This document shows, piece by piece, positions 8,722 to 17,595 of a stretch of 64,000 nucleotides of DNA. Both the position numbers and the translations under genes were made by a program. How positions within the stretch are numbered: position 1 is the stretch's first letter; each line of letters begins with the position of its first letter. The stretch lies in contig JAXMOK010000012.1 in NCBI GenBank assembly GCA_034669965.1, forward strand, positions 1 through 64,000. Direction: 5' to 3'. The notes beneath the pieces are model-generated. The model did not search any database, was not told where the DNA came from, and worked only from the letters and a program-made list of their open reading frames with translations. This DNA comes from HXMU1420-13 sp034669965 (GTDB lineage: Bacteria > Bacteroidota > Rhodothermia > Balneolales > Balneolaceae).

Positions 8722-9024
8722 TTAACCCTCATTTAAATCATCTTTAAGGGTAGTGCTTTGCGTAAATTGAACCACTTTTTTCTTTGGTAATTGAATCATC
8801 CCTTTATAATGGGGATTATAAGTTTGATAACTATCGCGAATGCGTGAATGAAAACTGCCTAATTTAGGTATTGTAAATCCTTCATCGTTTGCAAGATGAT
8901 CCGATAATATGTCGACCAAGCGATTATAAATTCGTTCAGTTTCTTGTTGCGTGAAGCCTGTTCGTTCGCTTAATTGCCTAATAGTTTCTAGTTTTCCCAT
9001 ATGCAGCTTAAGAATTTGAGTCAA
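8722..9024 (-). CDS. HU/IHF family DNA-binding protein
   Basis: A single HU-like domain: 'LETIRQLSERTGFTQQETERIYNRLVDIL' then 'FTIPKLGSFHSRIRDSYQTY' and 'PKKKVVQFTQSTTLKDDL'. The ORF opens at a TTG (9024), but the ATG at 9000 gives the better N-terminus (MGKLETIRQL, 92 aa). The DNA-contacting arm lacks the usual 'RNPQTGE' and has 'YNPHYKGMIQLPKKKVVQF'. It is upstream of the HU-TM-LysM gene with a 2-nt gap, so the two are surely cotranscribed and may work as a heterodimer (inference). Confidence 0.85.
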   Translation of the reverse strand: MTQILKLHMGKLETIRQLSERTGFTQQETERIYNRLVDILSDHLANDEGFTIPKLGSFHSRIRDSYQTYNPHYKGMIQLPKKKVVQFTQSTTLKDDLNEG

Positions 9025-9133
9025 TTACTTACAAAATACCTAAAGAATCAAATATCATAATCGACGAAAATAGTTAAAAAAACCACAATCTTTTTTTCAT
9101 CAAACCATTTCGGATACGTATTATTCGTCATAT

Positions 9134-10108
9134 ATGACTAAATCAGTTGAACAACTTCTTTCTGATGCGGTAGATTACGCTGCATTAAAACCACCGGCGA
9201 GTATTGATTTGCGCGACGCACTCCGCGAATATGCCCGTATTACGAGTAGTAAAGATAGTTGGATTCTATCACGTTTTGTTATTCCATTCTCTCAGATTCC
9301 TGATTTAGCTAAGTTCGCAGATCGTAGAGATCGAATGCAAGGCCCTTTAAACCTGTGTATTTTTGGTCCGATTGTAGAAACTTTGCACGAGTTTAAGAAC
9401 ACTGTGCTTAATATTGAGAAAGATATTATCTCAGTACATTCTGATTTTCCCGGCGAAGTTCGCACAAATATCCTTGAACTAACACTGCCAAAAGTTAGTG
9501 TAGATAATTTCAGTGCCGAAGAACTAGTGAAGGCAATTGAAGCTGTTGTAACTACATCTGCCGATTCCAGATTACTTCCACACAGAGTCTATTTTGAAAT
9601 TCCCGGACAGGATATCGATATAAATCTGGCTAAAAAGATTATCAAGGTAATTGCCGTTCACAATAAGTCGGTGCTTAAACGAAAAATAGATAATTACCTC
9701 TTTTCAGGGCTTAAAATAAATTGTACACCGGCGCCAACTGCCGAGTTTTTGGCTGAAGTTATGCTTTATGCTCGAGATGCGAACGTTGCTCTCAAATTCG
9801 CTGGGCATAATATTCATTCTTTTCCAAGCTACGATTATACTACCAACTCAAAAGTTTTTGGGTTAATTAATATACTCATGGCCGGATTACTGGCCTACAC
9901 TCAGGATCTTACGGTAGAGGAAACCATCGAAGTACTGGAAGAGAAAAACTCCAGCAACTTTATATTTAAGGATGGTTACATCGCTTGGCGCGAATTAGCC
10001 GCTCCATTAATGGAGATAAAAATGTTACGTATGCTCTCCATTACTTCAATAAACTTAACCGATTTCGAGCTACCTATAGCTGGCTTAAAAGAACGATCTA
10101 TTTTATAA
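9134..10108 (+). CDS. Conserved-looking hypothetical cytosolic protein (324 aa)
   Basis: I do not recognise a family. There is no signal peptide or membrane segment. The sequence is a balanced mix of helix and strand, with a basic stretch 'NKSVLKRKIDNYLFSGLKIN' and an acidic helix 'DLTVEETIEVLEEKNSSNF'. The start is a plain ATG. It is divergent from the HU/HU-LysM operon with about 110-130 nt between starts. It converges with the metalloprotease gene with an 11-nt overlap. Base composition resembles the neighbours, so it looks like backbone, not a recent acquisition. Confidence 0.7.
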   Translation: MTKSVEQLLSDAVDYAALKPPASIDLRDALREYARITSSKDSWILSRFVIPFSQIPDLAKFADRRDRMQGPLNLCIFGPIVETLHEFKNTVLNIEKDIISVHSDFPGEVRTNILELTLPKVSVDNFSAEELVKAIEAVVTTSADSRLLPHRVYFEIPGQDIDINLAKKIIKVIAVHNKSVLKRKIDNYLFSGLKINCTPAPTAEFLAEVMLYARDANVALKFAGHNIHSFPSYDYTTNSKVFGLINILMAGLLAYTQDLTVEETIEVLEEKNSSNFIFKDGYIAWRELAAPLMEIKMLRMLSITSINLTDFELPIAGLKERSIL

Positions 10109-11849
10109 GCGTCATAGCTTTCGAGCGGATTCCATCCTCACTTTCTAAGCGATATATATAAATTCCTGAAGGCAGATTTTGGCCATTAAATGGGATGTCG
10201 TGAAAGCCCGCTTCGATAGATCCGTTGTAAATGGTTTGAATTTCCCTACCAATCGAGTCAAAAATACGAAGTGTGATTTCCTGAGTTCTTGGGATGGTTA
10301 CCCTAATGGACGTGCTCGGATTAAAAGGATTGGGATAGTTCTGCGCTACTTCAATATCCTCGGCAATAAAATAATCGGTAAACCGAAAAGCATAATTGTT
10401 ATTCGTTTCTGGTGAACTGTTCATAACTACAAGCCCAATTTTTTCGATTTCAGTGTACAGCCAATTGGTTTCGATGCTGCCGGTATTTCGCTCAGGTGAA
10501 CCTAATGCTGTTTGAATTTTTGTAGATCCATTTTGCAGATAAGCTATCAAACCAAGATGCAATGCGGGACTGTCTACATAAAAGTCGAATTTCACATACC
10601 CTTCAGAAATGGTATTAAACTCATTGTCGAGCGCATAATAACGTGCAGCAAATGGCGAAAGTTGAAGGGTGTCGGTTAGCTCGGGTTGCAACTCGGTATA
10701 AGTTGAAGAAGTACGTGGGTTCGGATAATTCAATCGTTCTTCAAAACCGTAATTATCACTTGAAAAATCCGGACCACTGGCAAAATGCCACATATACGAT
10801 TCTAATACCGCTGCATCGTAAAATTCATCGTTATTGTTCAACACGGTTTCAATCGCGTTTAGTAATAAGATGTCATTGTCGCTTTCAATTATCTCCCAAA
10901 CATTCGTCCAGAATAATGGGCCAAATCGCTCGTAGAAATATAAAGCCCATGTGATATCTTCGTATGAGCCCGCGGTTAAAGAGCTTGAAGGGGAATTAAA
11001 CAAATCGGTAGCAAAACCTGTTATGTAATTGTAGTAATCATTCACATCGTCGTAAACCACTTCTTCCATCAAAGTGGCATCCATTTCGGCCCATCTATCC
11101 GCATTACCGCGCCAATTATTTTGTGCGAATTGAATAGCGTGCTTAAACTCGTGGGCCATGGTTACTTTTACCGATCCAATAATGTCACCTTCCGGATCGG
11201 TGTTTGGCGGGTATCCCGAGAAATCATTTTCGATATAAATACAAGTTCCGGGCGAGTTAGAATTACAGGCAAAACTCCCTGATGTCCGATTATTGGTAAG
11301 ACCATAAGCACCCACATTGGCCAGATTTTGCACAAAAACATCGTACACTTCACCGGCACCAATCGGATCAGTAAATCCAAGTGTTATTATCTCATGTTGA
11401 TAAGAGGAATCGGCAGCTTCGGCAACTTCTTCTATATAATCGGGAATGCCATTGGTATTAAAATCATCCGAAGGAACCCGATCTGTGCCGGAAGTTTCGT
11501 AGTAAATACGAAATTTACCACTCGGTGAAATGTATTCCTCGGAAGCCAACGTTTCGCGAATATCAACTTGATCAAATGCTGATTTTAGAGCAGTTGGTAC
11601 ATTCGAATCATCGTTTTGCAGTGAGATAATGAGCGGGGTTAGGCACTTCACAAACGAATGCTCGTGATTTTGAAACGAGTGCGCCGAATGGCTGAAAAAT
11701 TTCTTTACCGTTTTAGCAGGATTTAGTTCATCGGTAACATCATCAGATTGTTGAGCCGATAATGGATTATTCGCCAGAACAATAATGCTGCAAGTAATGA
11801 GCAAATATAAATAGTGTCTACAATGAGTTGTCAGGGGCGTCTTTTTCAA
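10098..11849 (-). CDS. Secreted putative metalloprotease with T9SS type A C-terminal sorting domain
   Basis: A signal peptide occupies residues 1-33 ('YLYLLITCSIIVLANNPLSA'). A zinc-protease motif HEFKH lies at residues 233-237 in 'VKVTMAHEFKHAIQF', after 'FRIYYETSGTDRVPSDDFN' and 'NTNGIPDYIEEVAEA'. This resembles the MXAN_6640-type putative metalloproteases. The last 80 or so residues are a type IX sorting domain ('QNYPNPFNPSTSIRVTIP', 'LPSGIYIYRLES'). The ORF begins at TTG (11849) and no better start is evident. Export by T9SS fits the PorX-like gene at 15.3 kb. Substrate unknown. Confidence 0.85.
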   Translation of the reverse strand: MKKTPLTTHCRHYLYLLITCSIIVLANNPLSAQQSDDVTDELNPAKTVKKFFSHSAHSFQNHEHSFVKCLTPLIISLQNDDSNVPTALKSAFDQVDIRETLASEEYISPSGKFRIYYETSGTDRVPSDDFNTNGIPDYIEEVAEAADSSYQHEIITLGFTDPIGAGEVYDVFVQNLANVGAYGLTNNRTSGSFACNSNSPGTCIYIENDFSGYPPNTDPEGDIIGSVKVTMAHEFKHAIQFAQNNWRGNADRWAEMDATLMEEVVYDDVNDYYNYITGFATDLFNSPSSSLTAGSYEDITWALYFYERFGPLFWTNVWEIIESDNDILLLNAIETVLNNNDEFYDAAVLESYMWHFASGPDFSSDNYGFEERLNYPNPRTSSTYTELQPELTDTLQLSPFAARYYALDNEFNTISEGYVKFDFYVDSPALHLGLIAYLQNGSTKIQTALGSPERNTGSIETNWLYTEIEKIGLVVMNSSPETNNNYAFRFTDYFIAEDIEVAQNYPNPFNPSTSIRVTIPRTQEITLRIFDSIGREIQTIYNGSIEAGFHDIPFNGQNLPSGIYIYRLESEDGIRSKAMTLIK

Positions 11850-11917
11850 TGAAATTGCTTATTTTTGAGGTTGCTAACGATGTAATCGGCAATCTCGTCT
11901 TTAACAAAAGCTATACA

Positions 11918-12871
11918 ATGTACGAAGTTATACTTTATTACAATTTTAACCCAATCGAAGAAGTGGAGCGTTTCACAAAGCTTCATAAAAATAAGTGTCA
12001 AGAACTTGGCTTAAAAGGTAGAATTTATATTTCAAGCGAAGGTATTAACGGTACTGCCGGCGGCACAAAAGAGCAAATCGATGCTTACAAAGAGTATGTG
12101 TGGTCGCTACCGGGCTTAGAAGACACAGAGTTTAAGCAAGATCAGTCGGAGTATATTCCGTTTGCAAAGCTAATTTGTAAAGTACGCGAAGAGATTGTCT
12201 CGTTGCATATGGATGGGATTGATCCGAAAGAAGGAGGAAAACACTTGAAACCAAGCGAGTGGCGAAATGTGATGGAATCCGGTGAAGACTATGTAATGAT
12301 CGATGTTCGGAATAACTACGAATCGAAAGTGGGGCACTTTAAAGGAGCATTAACTCCAGATCTCGAAAATTTCTACGACTTCCCGCAATGGTTAGACGAA
12401 GCAAACATCCCCAAAGACAAAAAAGTATTGATGTACTGTACCGGGGGTATCCGTTGCGAGAAATTCTCGGTACTGATGAAAGACAAAGGTTGGGATGATG
12501 TAAACCAACTGCACGGTGGAATTTTGAATTATGCGAAAGAAGAAGAGGGAAAGCATTTTGAAGGAAAGTGTTTTGTGTTTGATGATCGGTTGATTGTGCC
12601 GGTTAATCCAAAAGATCTAGCGCCTATAGCCCATTGCGAAATTACCGGTAAACCGGCGGATACTTATGTGAATTGTGCAAATATGGAGTGCAATAAATTG
12701 TTTGTGTGTAGCGAGGAAGGCGCTCATATTATGGAAGGATGTTGCAGTGAAGAGTGCAAAGCTAGTGAGTACAAGCGCCCATTTGATGCTGAAAATGCCT
12801 TCAAACCGTTTAGAAAGTGGTACAATTATTTCGGTGAAGATTTCAAACAGCGTTCGGTTGAATCAGCCTAA
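11918..12871 (+). CDS. trhO: tRNA uridine(34) hydroxylase TrhO (rhodanese-related YceA)
   Basis: An N-terminal acylphosphatase-like region ('YYNFNPIEEVERFTKLHKNK', 'GRIYISSEGINGTAGG') precedes a rhodanese domain with catalytic cysteine in 'LMYCTGGIRCEKFSVLM', then a Cys-rich C-terminal zinc region ('CANMECNKLFVC', 'GCCSEECKAS'). TrhO makes 5-hydroxyuridine at tRNA position 34. I chose the ATG at 11918 because the 30 codons before it, from 11828, do not fit the family. It overlaps the RluA gene by 14 nt. Confidence 0.92.
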   Translation: MYEVILYYNFNPIEEVERFTKLHKNKCQELGLKGRIYISSEGINGTAGGTKEQIDAYKEYVWSLPGLEDTEFKQDQSEYIPFAKLICKVREEIVSLHMDGIDPKEGGKHLKPSEWRNVMESGEDYVMIDVRNNYESKVGHFKGALTPDLENFYDFPQWLDEANIPKDKKVLMYCTGGIRCEKFSVLMKDKGWDDVNQLHGGILNYAKEEEGKHFEGKCFVFDDRLIVPVNPKDLAPIAHCEITGKPADTYVNCANMECNKLFVCSEEGAHIMEGCCSEECKASEYKRPFDAENAFKPFRKWYNYFGEDFKQRSVESA

Positions 12872-13748
12872 AAAAAACGCGTCTTCCGTTCGGATTGTAG
12901 CGCCTTATCCTATCACGCATGAGTTTAAAGCCGGCGGTGAATTCGAAGGTAAATCGCTGTTGGAAATGATGAGTACAAAGTTTCCATTTCGAACGGTGAA
13001 CGAGTGGAAGCAGCGTATAGAAACAGGTCGCGTTTATCTGGAAAACAGAGCTTCGACGGCAGATACATTGTTAACGCAACAGGATGAAATCAGGCATCAT
13101 AATCCTGCAGTAATTGAACCCAGTGTGCCTGATGAAGTTCGGGTCATTATGGATACCGACGATTACCTGGCGGTATGCAAACCGGCACCCATGCCGATGC
13201 ATCCCGGTGGTAGATATTTCAAAAACACCCTTAAATCGATCCTAGATGAACGTGGCTATCCGGAACTCAAAATCACCCATCGCTTAGATTCGGTGACTTC
13301 CGGAGTAGTGCTTTTTGCCAAAAACAAAGCGTTCGCAAAACTAGTGATGGAAGCCTTTACCAACGGATTGGTTGAGAAAGAATATGAAGCGACAGTTTTT
13401 GGTGTCCCAGACGAAATCGAGATGATCGTAGAATCGAAAATTCGGCGAAAACACGGTTTCGTGTTCGAAAGTGGTGAGGACCTGGATTCAGGTCAGGTTG
13501 GAGTTACAAAATTCAAGGTAATCGAGACATCACCCGAATCCAATTCAAGTTTGATACGATGTAATCCCATAACAGGGCGAACGCATCAAATTCGTCTTCA
13601 TCTTGCAGAATGGGGATATCCCATAATCGATGATCCCATTTACGGTCCCAATGGCGACACCAGCAGCAAACGCACACAGAATGTTGCAATTTCACTCACT
13701 TCGAGATTGCTTAGCATTCCTAGCCTTGGTATAAATGTTAAGTGTTGA
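12858..13748 (+). CDS. RluA-family pseudouridine synthase
   Basis: An S4-like RNA-binding N-terminus ('TVNEWKQRIETGRVYLENRA') precedes the synthase domain, with catalytic Asp in 'ITHRLDSVTSGVVLFAKN' and 'EKEYEATVFG', 'TGRTHQIRLHLAEWGYPI' and 'DDPIYG'. The reading frame is open far upstream, but that part is the TrhO gene in another frame. The TTG at 12858, overlapping the trhO stop by 14 nt, is the most economical start (296 aa). Target uridine unknown. The last residues 'SIPSLGINVKC' fall in a hairpin-forming intergenic element. Confidence 0.88.
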   Translation: MNQPKKNASSVRIVAPYPITHEFKAGGEFEGKSLLEMMSTKFPFRTVNEWKQRIETGRVYLENRASTADTLLTQQDEIRHHNPAVIEPSVPDEVRVIMDTDDYLAVCKPAPMPMHPGGRYFKNTLKSILDERGYPELKITHRLDSVTSGVVLFAKNKAFAKLVMEAFTNGLVEKEYEATVFGVPDEIEMIVESKIRRKHGFVFESGEDLDSGQVGVTKFKVIETSPESNSSLIRCNPITGRTHQIRLHLAEWGYPIIDDPIYGPNGDTSSKRTQNVAISLTSRLLSIPSLGINVKC

Positions 13749-13794
13749 GTGTTAAATTTTAAATGATAATTGAGGACTACATTTAACACTCAAC
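13744..13794. terminator. Hairpin between convergent genes (possible bidirectional terminator)
   Basis: A perfect 14-bp stem (13744-13757 with 13781-13794; arm GTTGAGTGTTAAAT) sits between the stop of the RluA gene and the 3' end of the convergent hydrolase gene. It is built from permutations of 'GTTAAAT', like the hairpin at 15202-15245. Confidence 0.55.
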
Positions 13795-13813
13795 ATTTAA
13801 ACTTTAACATTAT

Positions 13814-14608
13814 TTACTTCGGTTCAAAAAATGCTCGGGCGATGGCAGCGAATTGTTTGGGTTTATCGAGAAATGCGTAATGCCCCGCATCTTCAATAAC
13901 CACAAGCGCACTGTTTTTAAGTCCTTGGTCGATGCGCTCGGCTTGGTACATTGGCGTTGCATCGTCGTTTCTTCCCCAAAGTAGCAATATTTCATGTTCG
14001 ATGGTTGGAAGCTGATCCTCCAAATGTTCCGAAATTGATTTCACGAACGTTTCTCGCATCACACCGGATAATTTAGAATAGTCGCTCGATCCCAAGCTCT
14101 TCCAAAGATCGGTTCCGCGCAACCAGCTCAGCGCTTTGTCCCGAAGTGGATTTGGTAGGATCATAAATGGTGCTTTCAGCGTTTTTGCGGTGTATTTCCG
14201 CAAGTAAAACTTCCACGATCGTTGCGGCTTCATTCCGGCGCCACCAGTAATCAATACTTTTTGGATGATTTGCTGTCCTTTTGGTCTGTTCAATAATTTT
14301 AAAATTACTCGACCGCCAAAAGAGTGAACTAACACATCCACATGATCGTCGGGCAACATCGAAATAAATGCTTCCACGGCATCGGCATAGTCGTCGATGC
14401 TCCATGGTGAGGTAGGTTCCATGGATTCGCCAAATCCAGGAAAATCGAGTACGTAGCTTGCCCGAATATCTGCCAATTGGTTAGCGATGGGCATCATTAC
14501 GCGTTTGCTTGAACCCCAGCCATGCAAAACCACCAAGGCCTTGCCGCTACCCACAACCTCATAGGCGATACGCTGTTCTTTAAAATTGAAATAGTGTGTT
14601 TTACTCAT
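13814..14608 (-). CDS. Alpha/beta-fold hydrolase
   Basis: The triad is visible: nucleophile in 'VDVLVHSFGGRVILK', Asp in 'LLLWGRNDDATP' and His in 'IEDAGHYAFLDKP'. The oxyanion segment 'LVVLHGWGSSKRVM' is near the N-terminus. I prefer the ATG at 14608 ('MSKTHYFNFKEQRIAYEV', 264 aa) over the longer frame starting at 14665. Substrate unknown. It converges with the RluA gene and diverges from the ComEA-like gene. Confidence 0.85.
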   Translation of the reverse strand: MSKTHYFNFKEQRIAYEVVGSGKALVVLHGWGSSKRVMMPIANQLADIRASYVLDFPGFGESMEPTSPWSIDDYADAVEAFISMLPDDHVDVLVHSFGGRVILKLLNRPKGQQIIQKVLITGGAGMKPQRSWKFYLRKYTAKTLKAPFMILPNPLRDKALSWLRGTDLWKSLGSSDYSKLSGVMRETFVKSISEHLEDQLPTIEHEILLLWGRNDDATPMYQAERIDQGLKNSALVVIEDAGHYAFLDKPKQFAAIARAFFEPK

Positions 14609-14706
14609 TCGATTCGCTTTGTGCAAACATCTCACTTCATCAAGTTCGAAACAAGTTGACTTCAAAAGAAATCTTTGGCTTATTGTAATGTATTTGTGGG
14701 GTACTT

Positions 14707-15195
14707 ATGAATAAACAACGTATTAAGAGAAGTCTGTTTTTTTGGGTTGATCGGTTACAGATCAGAAAGCGAGAGCGTTATTCGATTACGTTATTGTTGC
14801 TCTTGTTTGTGGTGCTTGTTTTAATAAATGTATTCTATGAAGCGAAGTTAGTTCCAGAGCCAGATAATCATGCCCAAATACTAGCCGAATTTGAGCAACG
14901 AAGTGCGCTCATTGAACGCGAAAAACTGCTAGAGGAACAGAAGTACGCAGGTATTACCGCCGAAGAACCGATGCAAAAAGAAGAAAACAGCATGGCATTG
15001 TCGGAACCTATTTCCATCAATACCGCTACTTTAAGCCAGCTTACGGATTTGCCCGGCATCGGAAATACCTATGCCCAAAGAATTATTGAATATCGGGAAA
15101 CTAATGGGGATTTTACTTCCGTTGATGAACTCGTAAACGTGAAGGGAATCGGCGAGCGAACCCTCGAAAAGATTAAACCCTTAATAAAATTGTAA
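14707..15195 (+). CDS. ComEA-like helix-hairpin-helix protein with membrane anchor
   Basis: A basic N-terminus (KQRIKRSLFFWVDRLQIRKR) is followed by a membrane helix at about residues 26-43, an acidic/Gln-rich linker, and a C-terminal pair of HhH motifs ('SINTATLSQLTDLPGIGNTY' and 'VDELVNVKGIGERTLEKI'). ComEA proteins bind incoming DNA during transformation; others of this shape have no proven role. No other competence gene is next to it. Confidence 0.82.
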   Translation: MNKQRIKRSLFFWVDRLQIRKRERYSITLLLLLFVVLVLINVFYEAKLVPEPDNHAQILAEFEQRSALIEREKLLEEQKYAGITAEEPMQKEENSMALSEPISINTATLSQLTDLPGIGNTYAQRIIEYRETNGDFTSVDELVNVKGIGERTLEKIKPLIKL

Positions 15196-15201
15196 GTGTT
15201 A

Positions 15202-15245
15202 AATGTTAAGTTTTAAACTGCATTTAACATTTAAAACTTAACATT
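15202..15245. repeat. Intergenic hairpin, 16-bp perfect stem
   Basis: Arms 15202-15217 (AATGTTAAGTTTTAAA) and 15230-15245 are exact complements. It lies between the ComEA-like gene and porX. It may terminate the upstream transcript, although no T run follows. Confidence 0.6.
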
Positions 15246-15259
15246 GAAAATTATCAATA

Positions 15260-16807
15260 ATGCCAACAATACTTTGGGCGGATGACGAGATTGATCAGCT
15301 GCAATCGCTGATACTGTTTTTAGAGAAAAAGGGATTCGAAATTGTACCCGTGGCAAATGGTCAGGATGCTGTTGAGGAAATAAAAACTCGCTCGTTTGAT
15401 ATCGTTTTTCTGGATGAACAAATGCCGGGCATGGGTGGGCTGGAAGCGTTGGATGCCATCAAAGCAGAGCAGCCGTTACTTCCTGTGGTGATGATCACCA
15501 AAAGCGAGGAAGAATCGATCATGGAAGATGCTATCGGGGCAAAAATTAGCGATTATCTGATCAAGCCGGTGAACCCCAGCCAGATTTTATTAACCACCAA
15601 AAAACTACTCGAAACGAGTCGACTTCAAACGGAGAAATCGTCTCAAACCTATCTTAGGCAATTTGGCGAGTTAACGTCAAGGATATCACCAAGAACAAGT
15701 TGGGAAGAATGGATTGAGATTTATCGAGAGCTTACTAAATGGCATATCGAGTTAAGCGATGGCGACGAAGCATTGGTTCAGGTGTTGGAAGATCAGTTTA
15801 AGGATGCGAACCATCAGTTTGGGAAATTCATCCAGAAGAATTACGAACAATGGTTGAACGAAGGTAAAGATGAAGCCCCTTTATTATCGCCCGGTGTAAT
15901 TGAAAACTATGTATTTCCGCATCTTCAAGAAGACAAAAAAACCATGTTCTTTCTAGTTGATTGCATGCGCTACGACCAATGGTTGGTATTTGAGCCGTAT
16001 TTGGCAAAGATGTTCGACATTACTACAGATTTCTACTATTCCATTCTGCCAACGGCAACGCCATATTCGCGAAACGCCATTTTTGCCGGACTTTCACCCA
16101 TGGAAATCGAGCAATTATACCCGAGTTTATGGCAGCAAGGTCAGGATGAGTCTTCGTTAAATCGCCACGAAGAAGAACTTCTCGCAAAGCAATTGAAGCG
16201 CGCAGGAATAGACATCAATTTTAGGTATGAAAAAATCCTGAGTGCTGATGTGGGTAAACAAATTGCCGGCAAGATGCAGAACTTTGCGCAGTCGAAATTG
16301 GCCGCTTTTGTGTTTAATTTTGTGGATACCTTGGTGCACTCGCGATCTGATTCAGAAGTGATTAAAGAACTCGTTCCGGATGAAGGTGCGTTTCGATCCA
16401 TTACCGAAGCGTGGTTTCAGCATTCTACTTTGCTGCAAATGTTTAAGGAACTGGCCAATGAAGATGTTACGGTGATTGTAACAGCTGATCATGGCTCGGT
16501 GCGTTCGATGCGAGATACCAAAGTGTATGGCGATCGAGATACGGCAACTAATCTGCGCTATAAATATGGCAAGAACTTGAACACTGTGGATGAAACGGCA
16601 AGCATCAAAATCAGCGACGCTAAGCGATTTAAATTGCCTGAAGTATCGAAAGCCAACGAATACATCATAGCGTTGGAAGATTACTATTTCGTTTATCCCA
16701 CCAATTATCACAAGTTTCAGAATCGATATCGTGATACCTTTCAGCATGGAGGCGCATCGATGGAAGAAATGATTCTGCCCATTGTTACGATGACGCCAAA
16801 GAAGTAA
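15260..16807 (+). CDS. porX: PorX-like response regulator with PglZ domain
   Basis: Residues 1-120 are a receiver domain with acidic pocket 'WADDEID', phosphoacceptor D52 in 'IVFLDEQMPGMGG', and 'MITKS' and 'YLIKPV'. From about residue 200 to the end is a PglZ/alkaline phosphatase-type domain with 'MFFLVDCMRYDQW', 'NAIFAGL' and 'VTADHGSVRS'. This layout is that of PorX, the T9SS regulator, whose effector domain is a zinc phosphodiesterase. The PorY kinase is not in the window. It fits the T9SS-sorted protease at 10.1-11.8 kb. Confidence 0.9.
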   Translation: MPTILWADDEIDQLQSLILFLEKKGFEIVPVANGQDAVEEIKTRSFDIVFLDEQMPGMGGLEALDAIKAEQPLLPVVMITKSEEESIMEDAIGAKISDYLIKPVNPSQILLTTKKLLETSRLQTEKSSQTYLRQFGELTSRISPRTSWEEWIEIYRELTKWHIELSDGDEALVQVLEDQFKDANHQFGKFIQKNYEQWLNEGKDEAPLLSPGVIENYVFPHLQEDKKTMFFLVDCMRYDQWLVFEPYLAKMFDITTDFYYSILPTATPYSRNAIFAGLSPMEIEQLYPSLWQQGQDESSLNRHEEELLAKQLKRAGIDINFRYEKILSADVGKQIAGKMQNFAQSKLAAFVFNFVDTLVHSRSDSEVIKELVPDEGAFRSITEAWFQHSTLLQMFKELANEDVTVIVTADHGSVRSMRDTKVYGDRDTATNLRYKYGKNLNTVDETASIKISDAKRFKLPEVSKANEYIIALEDYYFVYPTNYHKFQNRYRDTFQHGGASMEEMILPIVTMTPKK

Positions 16808-16889
16808 ATCGACGAATGACGAACGACCAACAATTTATTGGTGATGAAATATGGAAGTCCCCTATTGAGAGGGGATTTAGGGGTGTGTT

Positions 16890-17300
16890 TTGTTAAGCGC
16901 ATCCATCAAAGAGACGATACAAATAGGGAAGCAATTTGCCGAGCGTTTAAAACCCGGCGATGTGGTTTGCTTAGATGGAGATCTTGGAGCGGGTAAAACG
17001 CACTTTGTGAAAGGAATCGCTTCGCACTTTGGCATCGAAGAGCATGAAGTAAGTTCGCCAACCTTTACATTGATCAATGAGTACAAAGGCGAAATCCCCG
17101 TTTATCACTTCGATTGTTATCGAATTAAAAGCGAGCAAGAAGCGTTGGAGATAGGCACAGAAGACTATTTATACGGCGAAGGGATTTCGATTGTGGAATG
17201 GCCGAAAAAAATCGGAAATTTATTACCGCCCGAATCCGTTTGGGTAACCATCACGCATAAAAGCGAACACGAAAGAGAAATACGAATAGAGGACGCATAG
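16890..17300 (+). CDS. tsaE: tRNA threonylcarbamoyladenosine ATPase TsaE
   Basis: A small P-loop ATPase (136 aa) with Walker A 'LDGDLGAGKTHFVKGIA', then 'SSPTFTLINEYKG', 'HFDCYRI' and 'ISIVEWPKKI'. It serves the TsaBDE complex making t6A37 in tRNA. The start is a TTG at 16890; no ATG or GTG is near. The start region sits within a short repeat (CCCCTATTGAGAGGGG at about 16859-16874, then ATTTAGGGGTG) seen in Bacteroidota intergenic DNA. The 95-aa gene follows by 6 nt. Confidence 0.92.
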   Translation: MLSASIKETIQIGKQFAERLKPGDVVCLDGDLGAGKTHFVKGIASHFGIEEHEVSSPTFTLINEYKGEIPVYHFDCYRIKSEQEALEIGTEDYLYGEGISIVEWPKKIGNLLPPESVWVTITHKSEHEREIRIEDA

Positions 17301-17306
17301 AGCATT

Positions 17307-17594
17307 ATGTCCCTTACCGGGAAACGCAGACTTTCATATCGACTAGATTTATTACCGGTGATATATCCGTATCACCGTAGGGCGAATAACGAGTTGAATA
17401 AAGGCGATTTGGTGTATTATGGTCCGAGCCCGGAGTATTACGGCATCGGCGAAGTGGTTCAAAAAGAAGAGAAAGTGTGTGTGGTAGATTTCCGCGGAAC
17501 CGGATTACTTGGAATTCATAAAGATGAGATGCTCTCTTCCTACCTTATTCCAATTCACAAGCTGAATCTCACGAATTTGTTGAAGGGCAGGTAA
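17307..17594 (+). CDS. Small hypothetical protein (95 aa)
   Basis: Not recognised. The basic N-terminus 'MSLTGKRRLSYRLDLLP' is followed by a strand-rich segment ('KGDLVYYGPSPEYYGIGEVV', 'VCVVDFRGTGLLGI'), which might be an SH3-like barrel. It starts 6 nt after tsaE, so is likely cotranscribed, and converges with the PIN toxin gene with 1 nt between stops. Confidence 0.65.
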   Translation: MSLTGKRRLSYRLDLLPVIYPYHRRANNELNKGDLVYYGPSPEYYGIGEVVQKEEKVCVVDFRGTGLLGIHKDEMLSSYLIPIHKLNLTNLLKGR

Positions 17595-17595
17595 G

